Below are positions 1 to 6,312 of a stretch of DNA of 7,401 bases, piece after piece. The translations under genes and the position numbers were made by a program. The DNA is taken from the NCBI GenBank assembly GCA_964429075.1, contig CAYSBA010000055.1:1-7401 (forward strand). Direction: 5' to 3'. Below the pieces are notes generated by a model, which was not told the DNA's origin, ran no database searches, and saw only the letters and a program-made list of their open reading frames with translations. Position 1 is the first letter of the stretch, and every line of letters begins with the position of its first letter. The DNA comes from CAYSBA01 sp964429075 [NCBI: uncultured bacterium] (GTDB lineage Bacteria; CAYSBA01).

Positions 1-1
1 G

Positions 2-397
2 GATTTACTTACTTTAAGTCTTGAAGATGATATAGAGTTTGCAGAAAATATAATGGAGCTTGCACACATAAGACATCTCCCTGTTGTAGATGGTAATAGG
101 CTTGTTGGGCTTGTAACTCACAGGGATCTATTGCGTGCCTCTATCTCCATTTTTGCTGATATAGACATTGCAGAAGAGATTGAGGTAAAGGCATCTATAC
201 CTGTGAAAGAGATAATGCAGACAAAGATTACAACAGTTACTCCAGATACCCCACTGATAAAGGCAGCAGAGTTGATGGAGAAGAACAAATTTGGATGTCT
301 ACCTGTAGTAGAGGATGGAAAACTTGTAGGAATAATAACAGAGGCAGATTTTGTGATATTTTTACGCGAGCTTTTAAAGCATCTATCTGAGATCTAA
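2..397 (+). CDS. Tandem CBS-domain protein (5' end outside window)
   Basis: This is the C-terminal, nearly complete part of a small stand-alone protein with two CBS motifs (a Bateman pair). The frame is open from base 2, before the first ATG at 53, and the upstream residues DLLTLSLEDD fit the beginning of the first CBS motif. The true start is therefore probably only about ten codons outside the window, typically in a VxDIMT-like sequence. The first CBS half contains HIRHLPVVDG followed by LVGLVTHRDLL. The second begins at VKEIMQTKITTVTPDTPL and contains GCLPVVEDGKLVGIIT. CBS pairs bind adenine nucleotides (AMP, ATP, SAM, and in some cases c-di-AMP) and act as regulatory sensors. No enzymatic or membrane domain is visible. 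The ligand is unknown. A diadenylate cyclase lies two genes downstream, which makes c-di-AMP worth considering, but a separate promoter probably lies between them. Confidence 0.9.
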   Translation, partial: DLLTLSLEDDIEFAENIMELAHIRHLPVVDGNRLVGLVTHRDLLRASISIFADIDIAEEIEVKASIPVKEIMQTKITTVTPDTPLIKAAELMEKNKFGCLPVVEDGKLVGIITEADFVIFLRELLKHLSEI

Positions 398-407
398 TTT
401 TGATAAC

Positions 408-436
408 TTTATAAAGGTCTTTTTTTAGGGTATAAT
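408..436 (+). promoter_or_regulatory. Putative sigma-70 promoter for the lipoprotein/cyclase pair
   Basis: A perfect -10 box TATAAT lies at 431-436. At 17-bp spacing upstream is TTTATA (408-413), a 4/6 match to the -35 consensus. The predicted transcription start is near 443, giving a leader of about 27 nt that contains the AGGAGG site before the ATG at 470. A better -35 match, TTGATA at 400-405, is 25 bp away and too far to pair. In an AT-rich gap this is plausible but not certain. The upstream CBS gene could also read through. Confidence 0.45.
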
Positions 437-456
437 ATAAAAGTTATTTTCTCTTC

Positions 457-462
457 AGGAGG
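457..462 (+). promoter_or_regulatory. Strong ribosome binding site AGGAGG
   Basis: A full AGGAGG Shine-Dalgarno sequence sits 7 bases before the ATG at 470. It fixes the start of the lipoprotein gene and is the clearest ribosome binding site in the window. Most other starts here rely on overlap or coupling. Confidence 0.85.
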
Positions 463-469
463 TTGAGTC

Positions 470-1666
470 ATGATAAAATTAAAAAAAGCTCCTTTAATTA
501 TCTATCTTTTTAGTCTTATTTTTGTTGTGTCATGTGCTCATAAAAAGGTATCGCCGATCCCTGTTGCAAAGACTGGTAGGGTCATCGAATCTATAGATGC
601 AAATACAATGAGGATAAAGGCAGATGGTATAGGTGAAGACTATGATAGTGCGATAAAGGATGCATTAAAATCAGCAATCTATGTACTGGTTAAACAGATA
701 TTGAGTACATCTGATCAGATGGAGGAGTTTAACAGGGTGGCAGAGAGATTTTTTTTAGATATAGATGGTATTGCAAGACTACAGAAGGTCCTAAAAAGGG
801 TAAGGACCTCTGACGACAGAGTGCTTGTTACAGCTGTTGTGATAGTAGATTCTGCTCAAACAAGGGAAAAACTTGTTGATCTTGGTGTTGCAAAATCTCA
901 AAAGGAAATACTTGCAGATGTTGACTATCCAACTATCATGGTTCACCCCGAGGACACAGTGAGGGGTCAGCGCTGGGAGCAGATTGCCAAGAATCAGATA
1001 AATTCATACCTTACTTCGAGAAAGTATGAGGTGCTTGATGAAAAGGCACTTTCTGATGTTAGATTATCAGCAGACATCGTTAACGAAATTAAGGGAAATC
1101 TAAAAGATGATGTTGCAGCTGTAGCTATGCAGGTGGGTGCAGATGTCTACATTAAGTATGATGTAGTTGTTGACATCAAGGATGAACCTCAGGGGGTTGT
1201 CTATAAAGGCACAGCTACAGTAAAGGCATTTGAGACTACCACCGGTCGTTTGATTGGATCTGCAACAGCAATGAGCAGGCGATATCCAGAGACAGCTGGA
1301 GTTTATGAGAAGATTATAGTTGAATCCTTGAGCGATGCAACAGAAAAGGTTTTAAAACAGATAAATTCATACTGGACAAATGATGCAAAAGAGGGCAAAT
1401 CTTACTATTTGCTTTTCAAAGGAAATTTTGGCGGCAAGCAAGGTAGAAGGATACAGAGAGGGATCTATTCACTGTTGAAAAAGATCAGTAGCAGGGTAAA
1501 AAATACGATCTCTACAGATAATACCCTTGAATATAGGATAAAGTCATCACTTGATAATACTGAACTCTCGTTCAAAATTGAGGATCTCATAGAGAGACTG
1601 ATCCCTGGCAGGTCATATGAATGGTTGATAAAGAATAGAAAGATGCTTGTACTGAATTTTAAATAG
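470..1666 (+). CDS. Putative lipoprotein, LpoB/FlgT-like, function unknown
   Basis: The protein is 398 residues and predicted to be exported. It has a basic N-terminus (KLKK), a hydrophobic stretch at about residues 8-20 and a lipobox-like VVSC with Cys22 as the likely acylated residue. The next residues are Ala-His, not Asp, which favours outer-membrane sorting if proteobacterial Lol rules apply. Residues 47-78 (IKADGIGEDYDSAIKDAL) resemble the N-terminal repeat of FlgT/LPP20-type proteins, where an alternating Ala/Asp helix follows a short strand. Residues 150-300 contain PTIMVHPED, YEVLDEKAL, GADVYIKYDVVV and a KGTATVKAFETTTGRLIGS segment. This pattern recalls the LpoB/CsgG/TolB-N type periplasmic fold. 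The C-terminal 90 residues are lysine-rich and unrecognised. The start is set by AGGAGG at 457-462. The diadenylate cyclase begins 3 bp after its stop, so the two are probably co-transcribed. Fold assignments are from residue pattern only. The export and lipidation call is the firmer part. Confidence 0.8.
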   Translation: MIKLKKAPLIIYLFSLIFVVSCAHKKVSPIPVAKTGRVIESIDANTMRIKADGIGEDYDSAIKDALKSAIYVLVKQILSTSDQMEEFNRVAERFFLDIDGIARLQKVLKRVRTSDDRVLVTAVVIVDSAQTREKLVDLGVAKSQKEILADVDYPTIMVHPEDTVRGQRWEQIAKNQINSYLTSRKYEVLDEKALSDVRLSADIVNEIKGNLKDDVAAVAMQVGADVYIKYDVVVDIKDEPQGVVYKGTATVKAFETTTGRLIGSATAMSRRYPETAGVYEKIIVESLSDATEKVLKQINSYWTNDAKEGKSYYLLFKGNFGGKQGRRIQRGIYSLLKKISSRVKNTISTDNTLEYRIKSSLDNTELSFKIEDLIERLIPGRSYEWLIKNRKMLVLNFK

Positions 1667-1669
1667 TTG

Positions 1670-2572
1670 ATGGCAAAGAAACAAAAAAAGTCGTACTTTA
1701 TAAAGTCCTGTTTAGAGATTGCAAAAGAGGCAGGATATAAGAAAATTCTCTGGGTATTCGAAGATCTACCCCCTTTTGAGCTTATAAATAAACTGGATCT
1801 AAAAGGTTCGATAATCTTTGTTTCGAGTAATACTAAAAAGGTGGAATACATGCGTGACAAGGGATATAGTGCCCTTGAGATTCCTATAAGCAGTTCATCA
1901 AGGATGGATAATGTAAACAATGCACTTACAACCGCAATCTCTGAAAAGCTGGTTCAGAGGAACGAAGAGGTACTTATCATGACAGGCATTGATATTGTGA
2001 CAGGTATAGATACGGTCCTGCGGGTTACGGCAAAAAAGCCAATAGAAGATAGGCTACCGATGGATATTCTTGGTGAAGATGTTAAGGATAGAGAGCAGGT
2101 AAATCTTATACTGCGAATCCTCGTCCAAACAGCTGTTGAGATTGGTCATGATGGATATGAGGGATCTCCTGTAGGTACGATAATAGTGTTTGGTGATAGT
2201 ATAAATGTTATGGAAAAGTCCCATCAACTTACCTTTAACCCCTTTCAGGGATATCCTGAAAGTGAGAGAAATGTTCTAAAGGAGGATGTACGGCTTGCAA
2301 TAAAGTGTTTTGCTACCTTAGACGGTGCCTTTGTGATTAGGGAGGATGGGACTATACTTGCTGCAGCAAGATATCTCAATATCGAAAAGTCCGCATCATC
2401 CGAGGTCAAATCAAGCAGGGGGACAAGACATCTTGCAGCAGCAAGTATAACATCAGTTACATCTGCTATTGCAATTGTGGTAAGCCAGACAACAGGGGAT
2501 GTTACAATCTATAAAAATGGTAAAGTTGTAGGGGAAGTCTTTCAAAAGGAAAGAAGGATTTCTGTTAGGTAG
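1670..2572 (+). CDS. Diadenylate cyclase (c-di-AMP synthase), DacZ-like
   Basis: Predicted to condense two ATP into cyclic di-AMP in the cytosol. With the ATG start it is 300 residues. The C-terminal half is a DAC (DisA_N) domain. It contains EGSPVGTIIVFGD (about 164-176), NPFQGY (190-195), the catalytic DGA motif in LDGAFVIREDGTILAAA (DGA at 218-220) and the nucleotide-binding GTRHLAAASIT segment (251-261). A strand-rich IVVSQTTGDVTIYKNGKV stretch follows. The N-terminal 125 residues look like an alpha/beta domain (KILWVFEDLP, GSIIFVSSN, EEVLIMTG). This matches the pyruvate-kinase-C-like N-terminal domain of archaeal DacZ. It differs from DisA (no helical or HhH DNA-binding tail) and CdaA (no membrane segments). 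The usual RHR motif reads RHL here. A TTG at 1667 would add one residue. ATG at 1670 is preferred, although no clear Shine-Dalgarno is seen. The upstream stop is 3 bp away, suggesting coupling. The 3' end overlaps the convergent peptidase gene by 8 bp. Confidence 0.9.
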   Translation: MAKKQKKSYFIKSCLEIAKEAGYKKILWVFEDLPPFELINKLDLKGSIIFVSSNTKKVEYMRDKGYSALEIPISSSSRMDNVNNALTTAISEKLVQRNEEVLIMTGIDIVTGIDTVLRVTAKKPIEDRLPMDILGEDVKDREQVNLILRILVQTAVEIGHDGYEGSPVGTIIVFGDSINVMEKSHQLTFNPFQGYPESERNVLKEDVRLAIKCFATLDGAFVIREDGTILAAARYLNIEKSASSEVKSSRGTRHLAAASITSVTSAIAIVVSQTTGDVTIYKNGKVVGEVFQKERRISVR

Positions 2573-3032
2573 GTAGAAAAAGTCCAGTCCCAATTCTGTA
2601 GATCCTCTTTAAAAGATTATACCAGACCATCAGACATAAACGAATAAGACCCTTTAATCTCTCAACAGGTGTATCCAGATTGTACACTGTTCCATCCTCT
2701 CTTATTATCCTATCGAGGATACCAACAACAGCTTCCTTAGGCCATGGTTTGTCAAACGATCTTAGATTGTCACCTATGGTTATTATATATCCATCGGTTG
2801 TGTATTGGACAGTCCTGTGCAGGATTAGATTTCCCTTATCAAAAAGTAGTGCGATTTGTCCTGGTAGAGGCTCATAGGGTCTCTTTTGTCTCAATATTAC
2901 CCTGTCTCCATTCTTTATTGTAGGAGACATACTCTGACCCCTTGCTATCATCGTAGCATGTCCATTTTTTTTCAGATTTTCAACAAAAAGTGTTGTGTAG
3001 GGGTCATTTTCAGGGTGGTACTTCTTTGCCAT
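2565..3032 (-). CDS. S26-type signal-peptidase-like protein (S24/S26 family)
   Basis: A 155-residue protein with the core of a type I signal peptidase or LexA-like serine protease. Box B is ARGQSMSPTIKNGDRVIL with the presumed nucleophile Ser34. Box C is PGQIALLF (57-64). The general-base position lies in LILHRTV with His72, where bacterial LepB has Lys. Box E is GDN (87-89) followed by VVGIL (102-106). A His base is characteristic of the archaeal/ER/SipW (S26B) branch. No N-terminal membrane anchor is visible. The C-terminal segment at about 126-147 (LIRLCLMVWYNLLKRI) is hydrophobic to amphipathic and could attach to the membrane. The gene is far shorter than LepB (over 300 residues), so processing of bulk Sec substrates is unlikely, and the substrate is unknown. 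Its ATG lies 23 bp inside the end of the HD-GYP gene, preceded only by a weak purine-rich AGAAAGAAG. Translation is therefore probably coupled. Confidence 0.85.
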   Translation of the reverse strand: MAKKYHPENDPYTTLFVENLKKNGHATMIARGQSMSPTIKNGDRVILRQKRPYEPLPGQIALLFDKGNLILHRTVQYTTDGYIITIGDNLRSFDKPWPKEAVVGILDRIIREDGTVYNLDTPVERLKGLIRLCLMVWYNLLKRIYRIGTGLFLPT

Positions 3033-4500
3033 CTTCTTTCTGTTTTTTTCTGTATTCCTCTATCACCTTGACAAATATATCTACAACTTCAGGATCAAAC
3101 TGTGTACCGGCATTCTTTTTTAACTCCTCTATGGCTTTTTTATGTTTTAGGGCCTTTCTGTAGGCCCTGTCAGAGGTCATTGCATCGTAGGCATCGGTTA
3201 CCATTATTATTCTACTCATAAGTGGGATTTCTTCTCCCTTTAATCCCTCCGGGTAACCCCGTCCATCCATCCTCTCGTGATGATAGTATGCTCCGGGTAT
3301 CAGATCTTTTAAAAATGCAAGTGGTTCAAGTATCTTTTTACTTATAACAACATGTTCCTTAAACATCTTGTATTCCTTTTCGGTAAGTGAACCGGGTTTG
3401 TCAAGCTCCTCCTGACGGATACCTATCTTACCAATGTCGTGTAGCAATGCAGCGTTGTAGACTGTATCGATCTCATCTTCACTCATACCCATTGCCTCTG
3501 CAATGAGTTTTGAATAGATTGCAACCCGCTGTGAATGACCTCTTGTGTAGGGATGTTTTGCCTCTAAAGCAATACAAAGGGCTTGGATTGCCTGCCTGAA
3601 GGTCTTTTGCATATCTTCATATAGCCTTGCATTTTCTATTGATGCTGCAATTCTTCCGGCTACAACTGAAAGCATCTTTCTCTGCCCCTCTCTAAAGAGG
3701 TTGCTCTTGGAGAAAGAGTATACATTTAACATTCCAATAATCTTGTCTTTGATAATAAGCGGCACTGATATGAATGAATTCATCATCTTTTGTTTGTGAT
3801 AGTTTTTGAAAAAGGTCTTGCATTCTTCATGGTGAAATAGTACAGGCTGGTCTTTCTGAAAGAGTTCTTCGATGGCCTCGAAGTTTACCTGATCTATTCC
3901 CGGTGGCTCTATATCTTCATATGTGCTTTTTGATATGACTTTACTGTATTTGATCCCCTGCCGATCCTTCAAGAACAGACTGATTGCTTCAAATTCAGGC
4001 TCTTTAGTAAGTACATCGAGTATATTTTTGATGATTTCTTTTATGGGTTTGTCTGGTGTCATTTTCTCTGAGACTTCGTAGATCTTAAGTGCCTCCTTGA
4101 GGTGTATATTCTGTTTTTTTAGCTCATACTGTTCAATCCCTCTTTTTACAATATGCAGGACCTCTTCGATACGAAATGGCTTTAATATGTAGTCGTATGC
4201 TCCCTTTTTCATTGCATCTATTGCAGATTCTACCGTGCCATAACCGGTCATAACTATCATCACCATGTCTTTGTGGACCTTTCTGGCCTCATCAAGGAGT
4301 TCAAGCCCATCCATCTTAGGCATTTTTAGATCGGTTATCATCATATGAAACTGCTTTTTCTTCAGAATTTCGAGGGCTTCGTCTCCATTATGAGCGGTTT
4401 TTACATCAAAACCACTCTCTGTTAGAAAGTCAGAAAGTATTTCACAGATTACTACCTCATCATCTACAACAAGGATCCTTGGATTTTCGTTCCTTTTCAT
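3010..4500 (-). CDS. Response regulator REC-GAF-HD-GYP, c-di-GMP phosphodiesterase
   Basis: A 496-residue two-component output protein predicted to hydrolyse c-di-GMP. The REC domain (about 8-120) has the acidic pair Asp13/Asp14, phospho-acceptor Asp57 in MITDLKMPKMDG, Thr85 in VMTGYG and Lys107 in LKPF, so it should be phosphorylatable. A GAF-like sensor domain follows at about 140-295, with ISVPLIIKDKIIGMLNVY at 244-261 as its recognisable strand pair. The HD-GYP domain spans about 300-485. It has GHSQRV (His322), the LLHDIGKIG metal-binding HD pair (His354/Asp355), YYHHERMDGRGYPEGLKG carrying His407/His408 and an intact GYP (415-417), then IPLMSRI and TDAYDAMTSDRAYR. All catalytic elements appear intact. 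No sensor kinase is visible in the window. The ATG is preceded by a palindrome, not a clear Shine-Dalgarno, and a near-consensus promoter lies 38-66 bp upstream. The S26-like gene overlaps its end. Confidence 0.97.
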   Translation of the reverse strand: MKRNENPRILVVDDEVVICEILSDFLTESGFDVKTAHNGDEALEILKKKQFHMMITDLKMPKMDGLELLDEARKVHKDMVMIVMTGYGTVESAIDAMKKGAYDYILKPFRIEEVLHIVKRGIEQYELKKQNIHLKEALKIYEVSEKMTPDKPIKEIIKNILDVLTKEPEFEAISLFLKDRQGIKYSKVISKSTYEDIEPPGIDQVNFEAIEELFQKDQPVLFHHEECKTFFKNYHKQKMMNSFISVPLIIKDKIIGMLNVYSFSKSNLFREGQRKMLSVVAGRIAASIENARLYEDMQKTFRQAIQALCIALEAKHPYTRGHSQRVAIYSKLIAEAMGMSEDEIDTVYNAALLHDIGKIGIRQEELDKPGSLTEKEYKMFKEHVVISKKILEPLAFLKDLIPGAYYHHERMDGRGYPEGLKGEEIPLMSRIIMVTDAYDAMTSDRAYRKALKHKKAIEELKKNAGTQFDPEVVDIFVKVIEEYRKKQKEDGKEVPP

Positions 4501-4502
4501 AG

Positions 4503-4512
4503 CAATTAATTG
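4503..4512. repeat. Perfect 10-bp palindrome at the HD-GYP start
   Basis: CAATTAATTG is a perfect inverted repeat that begins 3 bp upstream of the HD-GYP start codon, where a ribosome binding site is expected. It lies in the predicted leader, downstream of the promoter at 4538-4566. A protein-binding or translational role is possible. AT-rich palindromes of this size also occur by chance. Confidence 0.35.
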
Positions 4513-4537
4513 TTTTTTAAGACTCTATGATCTAAGT

Positions 4538-4566
4538 TTTATAAGGCCAGATTGATTCTATGTCAA
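4538..4566 (-). promoter_or_regulatory. Near-consensus sigma-70 promoter for the HD-GYP/S26 pair
   Basis: On the minus strand, TTGACA (4566-4561, 6/6) is followed after exactly 17 bp by TATAAA (4543-4538, 5/6). The predicted start is near 4531, giving a leader of about 30 nt to the HD-GYP ATG. The -35 box begins 5 bp past the stop of the TlpA-like gene, so this promoter would separate the HD-GYP/S26 pair from the upstream operon. It is the best promoter match in the window. Confidence 0.75.
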
Positions 4567-4571
4567 TTTTA

Positions 4572-5069
4572 TCACCTTACTATATTAAAGACAGCACCCT
4601 TTAACACCGATAGGGGTTGGGAACCGATAAAAACTTTTTGTACAACCATATTTTTATCAATCACTACAAAGGTCGGGAAGGATGAGATTGGTACATCCTC
4701 TAACGCAATTACTACATTGAGATATCTTATACCTTTACGCTTGAGAAGGGATAAGATTCCAGATAGAGCACCAGGTCCATCGAGATTTACAGCAAAAAGA
4801 CCTAACCCTACATCATTTAACTGGACAGAGAGGGATTCCATATCTTTTAATTCTGAAACACATATTGGACAACCGAGTGACCAGAACATTACAATAGATG
4901 GTCTCCTGATTAGATTGGAGAACTTTTTTTGATTCATTTTTAGATCTATTAATTTAAAATCCTCCAATGGTTTGTTGATTACGGGCAGTTTTGCAGGCAG
5001 AGGTGATCCTACATACAAAAGATATAAGAAGCCTGATATGGCAAGTATGAGGGCTATCCTTACACTCAA
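4572..5069 (-). CDS. Membrane-anchored TlpA/ResA-like thioredoxin-fold protein
   Basis: A 165-residue protein with an N-terminal hydrophobic helix (about 4-20) that should anchor it with its domain outside the cytoplasmic membrane. The thioredoxin-like domain contains VMFWSLGCPICVSEL with the redox pair Cys67/Cys70 (CPIC). Upstream strands carry LEDFKLIDLKMNQKKF, typical of the TlpA/AhpC-TSA beginning. The cis-proline is in SFPTFVVID (Pro132). The tryptophan usually found before the first Cys is Gly here. Likely roles are disulfide reduction or exchange in the periplasm, for example cytochrome c maturation, but no partner genes are visible. The start is a TTG at 5069 whose TTGA overlaps the stop of the nicotinamidase-like gene. 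No other in-frame ATG occurs before residue 44 and no Shine-Dalgarno is apparent, so translational coupling is the best explanation. Confidence 0.85.
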   Translation of the reverse strand: MSVRIALILAISGFLYLLYVGSPLPAKLPVINKPLEDFKLIDLKMNQKKFSNLIRRPSIVMFWSLGCPICVSELKDMESLSVQLNDVGLGLFAVNLDGPGALSGILSLLKRKGIRYLNVVIALEDVPISSFPTFVVIDKNMVVQKVFIGSQPLSVLKGAVFNIVR

Positions 5070-5701
5070 TGGATTATGTCTTTTGTTTTTGCTAATCTTA
5101 TGCCTCTTTCTGTAAGACTATTTATAATTTCTTCTATCTTACCCGGATCCACGGCCTTTGTACAATCCTGTATAACAGTAACATATGAGTTTTCACCAAG
5201 GATCTTCTTAGAAGAAAGTGCTGCAGCCTTTACACAATAATCAAGTGCCACCCCAACTATAAAGACCATACTTGGGGATAGCCTCTTTAAAATCTTCGAA
5301 AATGCTGGATTGTCTGAGGGGTCAAAGGTGGATTTTTCTAATAATATCTGTTGGTATTGTGTGATATTATCTAAATCTATCTCTCCATCAATATCAACCA
5401 GAAGGGTATTTTTGAAGAGGGTATCTTTTATTTTTTTGTGTCCTTGTGTGCCCTTAACACAGTGTGGCGGAAAACCATAATGCCTGAATTCAGGATCATC
5501 ATGAGTATGGGTATCTAAGGTGGACAGGATATACCAGTTGTTTTCCTTTGCATAAGTCAGTATTTTTTTTAAATTATCAATAATCTCGATTGCATCTTTT
5601 ACATACAGAGAACCTTCTGGATCCATGAAGTCATACTGGGTGTCCACATCTATAATTAAAGTATCTTTTTTAGCTTCATAACTCATCTTCAGAAAGCTCA
5701 T
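5066..5701 (-). CDS. Nicotinamidase-like cysteine hydrolase (isochorismatase family)
   Basis: A 211-residue cytosolic hydrolase, probably converting nicotinamide to nicotinate plus ammonia for NAD salvage. The catalytic triad is readable: Asp20 in DTQYDF, Lys123 in LEKSTFD and Cys156 in GVALDYCVKAAAL. The Val-Ala pair before LDYC is the usual cis-peptide site. The PncA metal site also seems present as Asp63 and His65 (LDTHTHDDPEF) and His80 in the FPPHCVKGTQG loop. These features favour nicotinamidase over isochorismatase or other family members, though substrate cannot be proved from sequence. The listed start gives a 26-bp overlap with the preceding gene. A second in-frame ATG at 5686 (Met6, preceded by a GAAG) would shorten the overlap to 11 bp and fits the usual family N-terminus equally well. 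The 3' end shares TTGA with the TlpA-like gene. Confidence 0.88.
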   Translation of the reverse strand: MSFLKMSYEAKKDTLIIDVDTQYDFMDPEGSLYVKDAIEIIDNLKKILTYAKENNWYILSTLDTHTHDDPEFRHYGFPPHCVKGTQGHKKIKDTLFKNTLLVDIDGEIDLDNITQYQQILLEKSTFDPSDNPAFSKILKRLSPSMVFIVGVALDYCVKAAALSSKKILGENSYVTVIQDCTKAVDPGKIEEIINSLTERGIRLAKTKDIIH

Positions 5702-6278
5702 TCAACAAATCCCTGTAGTAGTCTTCGAAGAAGTGAGTGATTCGGTCGCAAAGGCTCCCTGTTAAAGTAGATGCAGATTCAAGGAAATCGAAATCGAGGA
5801 ACAGTAGGCTTATTTCAGAGTCAAGTACATGTATTGCAGGGAAGGATTTTGATTTTATCGGTTTTGAAAGATCAATCCTTATGAACCCATCTATATCCTT
5901 TATCTTTTTGACAAGATCTTCAATTTCTAAAAAGAGTTCAAATTGCATGGGTGAACTCAACTGTGCAATAAGACCATCTTTGTATCTACTCAGCTCATCC
6001 AGAATTGGTCTTCTACTCAACCAGAGTGTATATTCTGGGAAATCTTCAAGACCGTTGACAACTGTATCTATGAGTCGATTTATGAGATGATCCAATCTTT
6101 CAGGATCTCTATCAACTCCGGTTAATGTAAGGTCAAACAGAAATGTTGGTGCGTCGTTTATCAGTTCATTCCTATCAATAGAGGAGGCATTATCAAGAGA
6201 AGGATCAATTCCCCTGTTCATCAGCAGATCCTGAATTATAGAAAGAAGTCTGTTATGTTCATTGAGTCTTTTTTTCAT
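5676..6278 (-). CDS. Hypothetical acidic cytosolic protein
   Basis: I do not recognise this 200-residue protein. It has no signal peptide or membrane segment and is rich in Asp, Glu, Leu and Ile. The N-terminal half is predicted helical (LLSIIQDLL; a long PERLDHLINRLIDTVVNGL helix). The middle has LWLSRRPILDEL and an EIEDLVKKIKDIDG helix. The C-terminal half contains strand-like FIRIDLSKP and FPAIHVLDSEISLLFLDFDFL, and the end is a strongly acidic NELSEDEL. No Cys-His metal motifs or nucleotide-binding loops are seen. It lies 34 bp after the BamB-like gene, with only a weak GAG before the ATG, and overlaps the nicotinamidase-like gene by up to 26 bp. It is therefore firmly part of the operon, and the tight packing supports it as a real gene. 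Confidence 0.75.
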   Translation of the reverse strand: MKKRLNEHNRLLSIIQDLLMNRGIDPSLDNASSIDRNELINDAPTFLFDLTLTGVDRDPERLDHLINRLIDTVVNGLEDFPEYTLWLSRRPILDELSRYKDGLIAQLSSPMQFELFLEIEDLVKKIKDIDGFIRIDLSKPIKSKSFPAIHVLDSEISLLFLDFDFLESASTLTGSLCDRITHFFEDYYRDLLNELSEDEL

Positions 6279-6312
6279 CTCAATTTAGATATAACAATTA
6301 TTTGATCATATT

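Noticed and set aside
406-426. Possible terminator: weak hairpin ACTTT/AAAGGT-type stem followed by seven T
   Set aside because: The stem is only about five pairs with one wobble and a 3-nt loop, too weak to be a credible terminator. It also overlaps the predicted -35 region.
1465-1920. Antisense 151-codon open frame across the lipoprotein/cyclase junction
   Set aside because: It lies opposite two well-supported genes, and its translation is low-complexity Ser/Phe/Leu-rich sequence typical of a shadow frame.
2357-2445. Near-identical palindromes CTTGCTGCAGCAAG (2357-2370) and CTTGCAGCAGCAAG (2432-2445), about 75 bp apart
   Set aside because: Both encode the conserved LAAA of the DAC domain with the same codons, so coding constraint explains the similarity. 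No third copy is seen.
4552-4932. Plus-strand 126-codon open frame
   Set aside because: It is antisense to the TlpA-like gene, shows no recognisable motif, and has no ribosome binding site.
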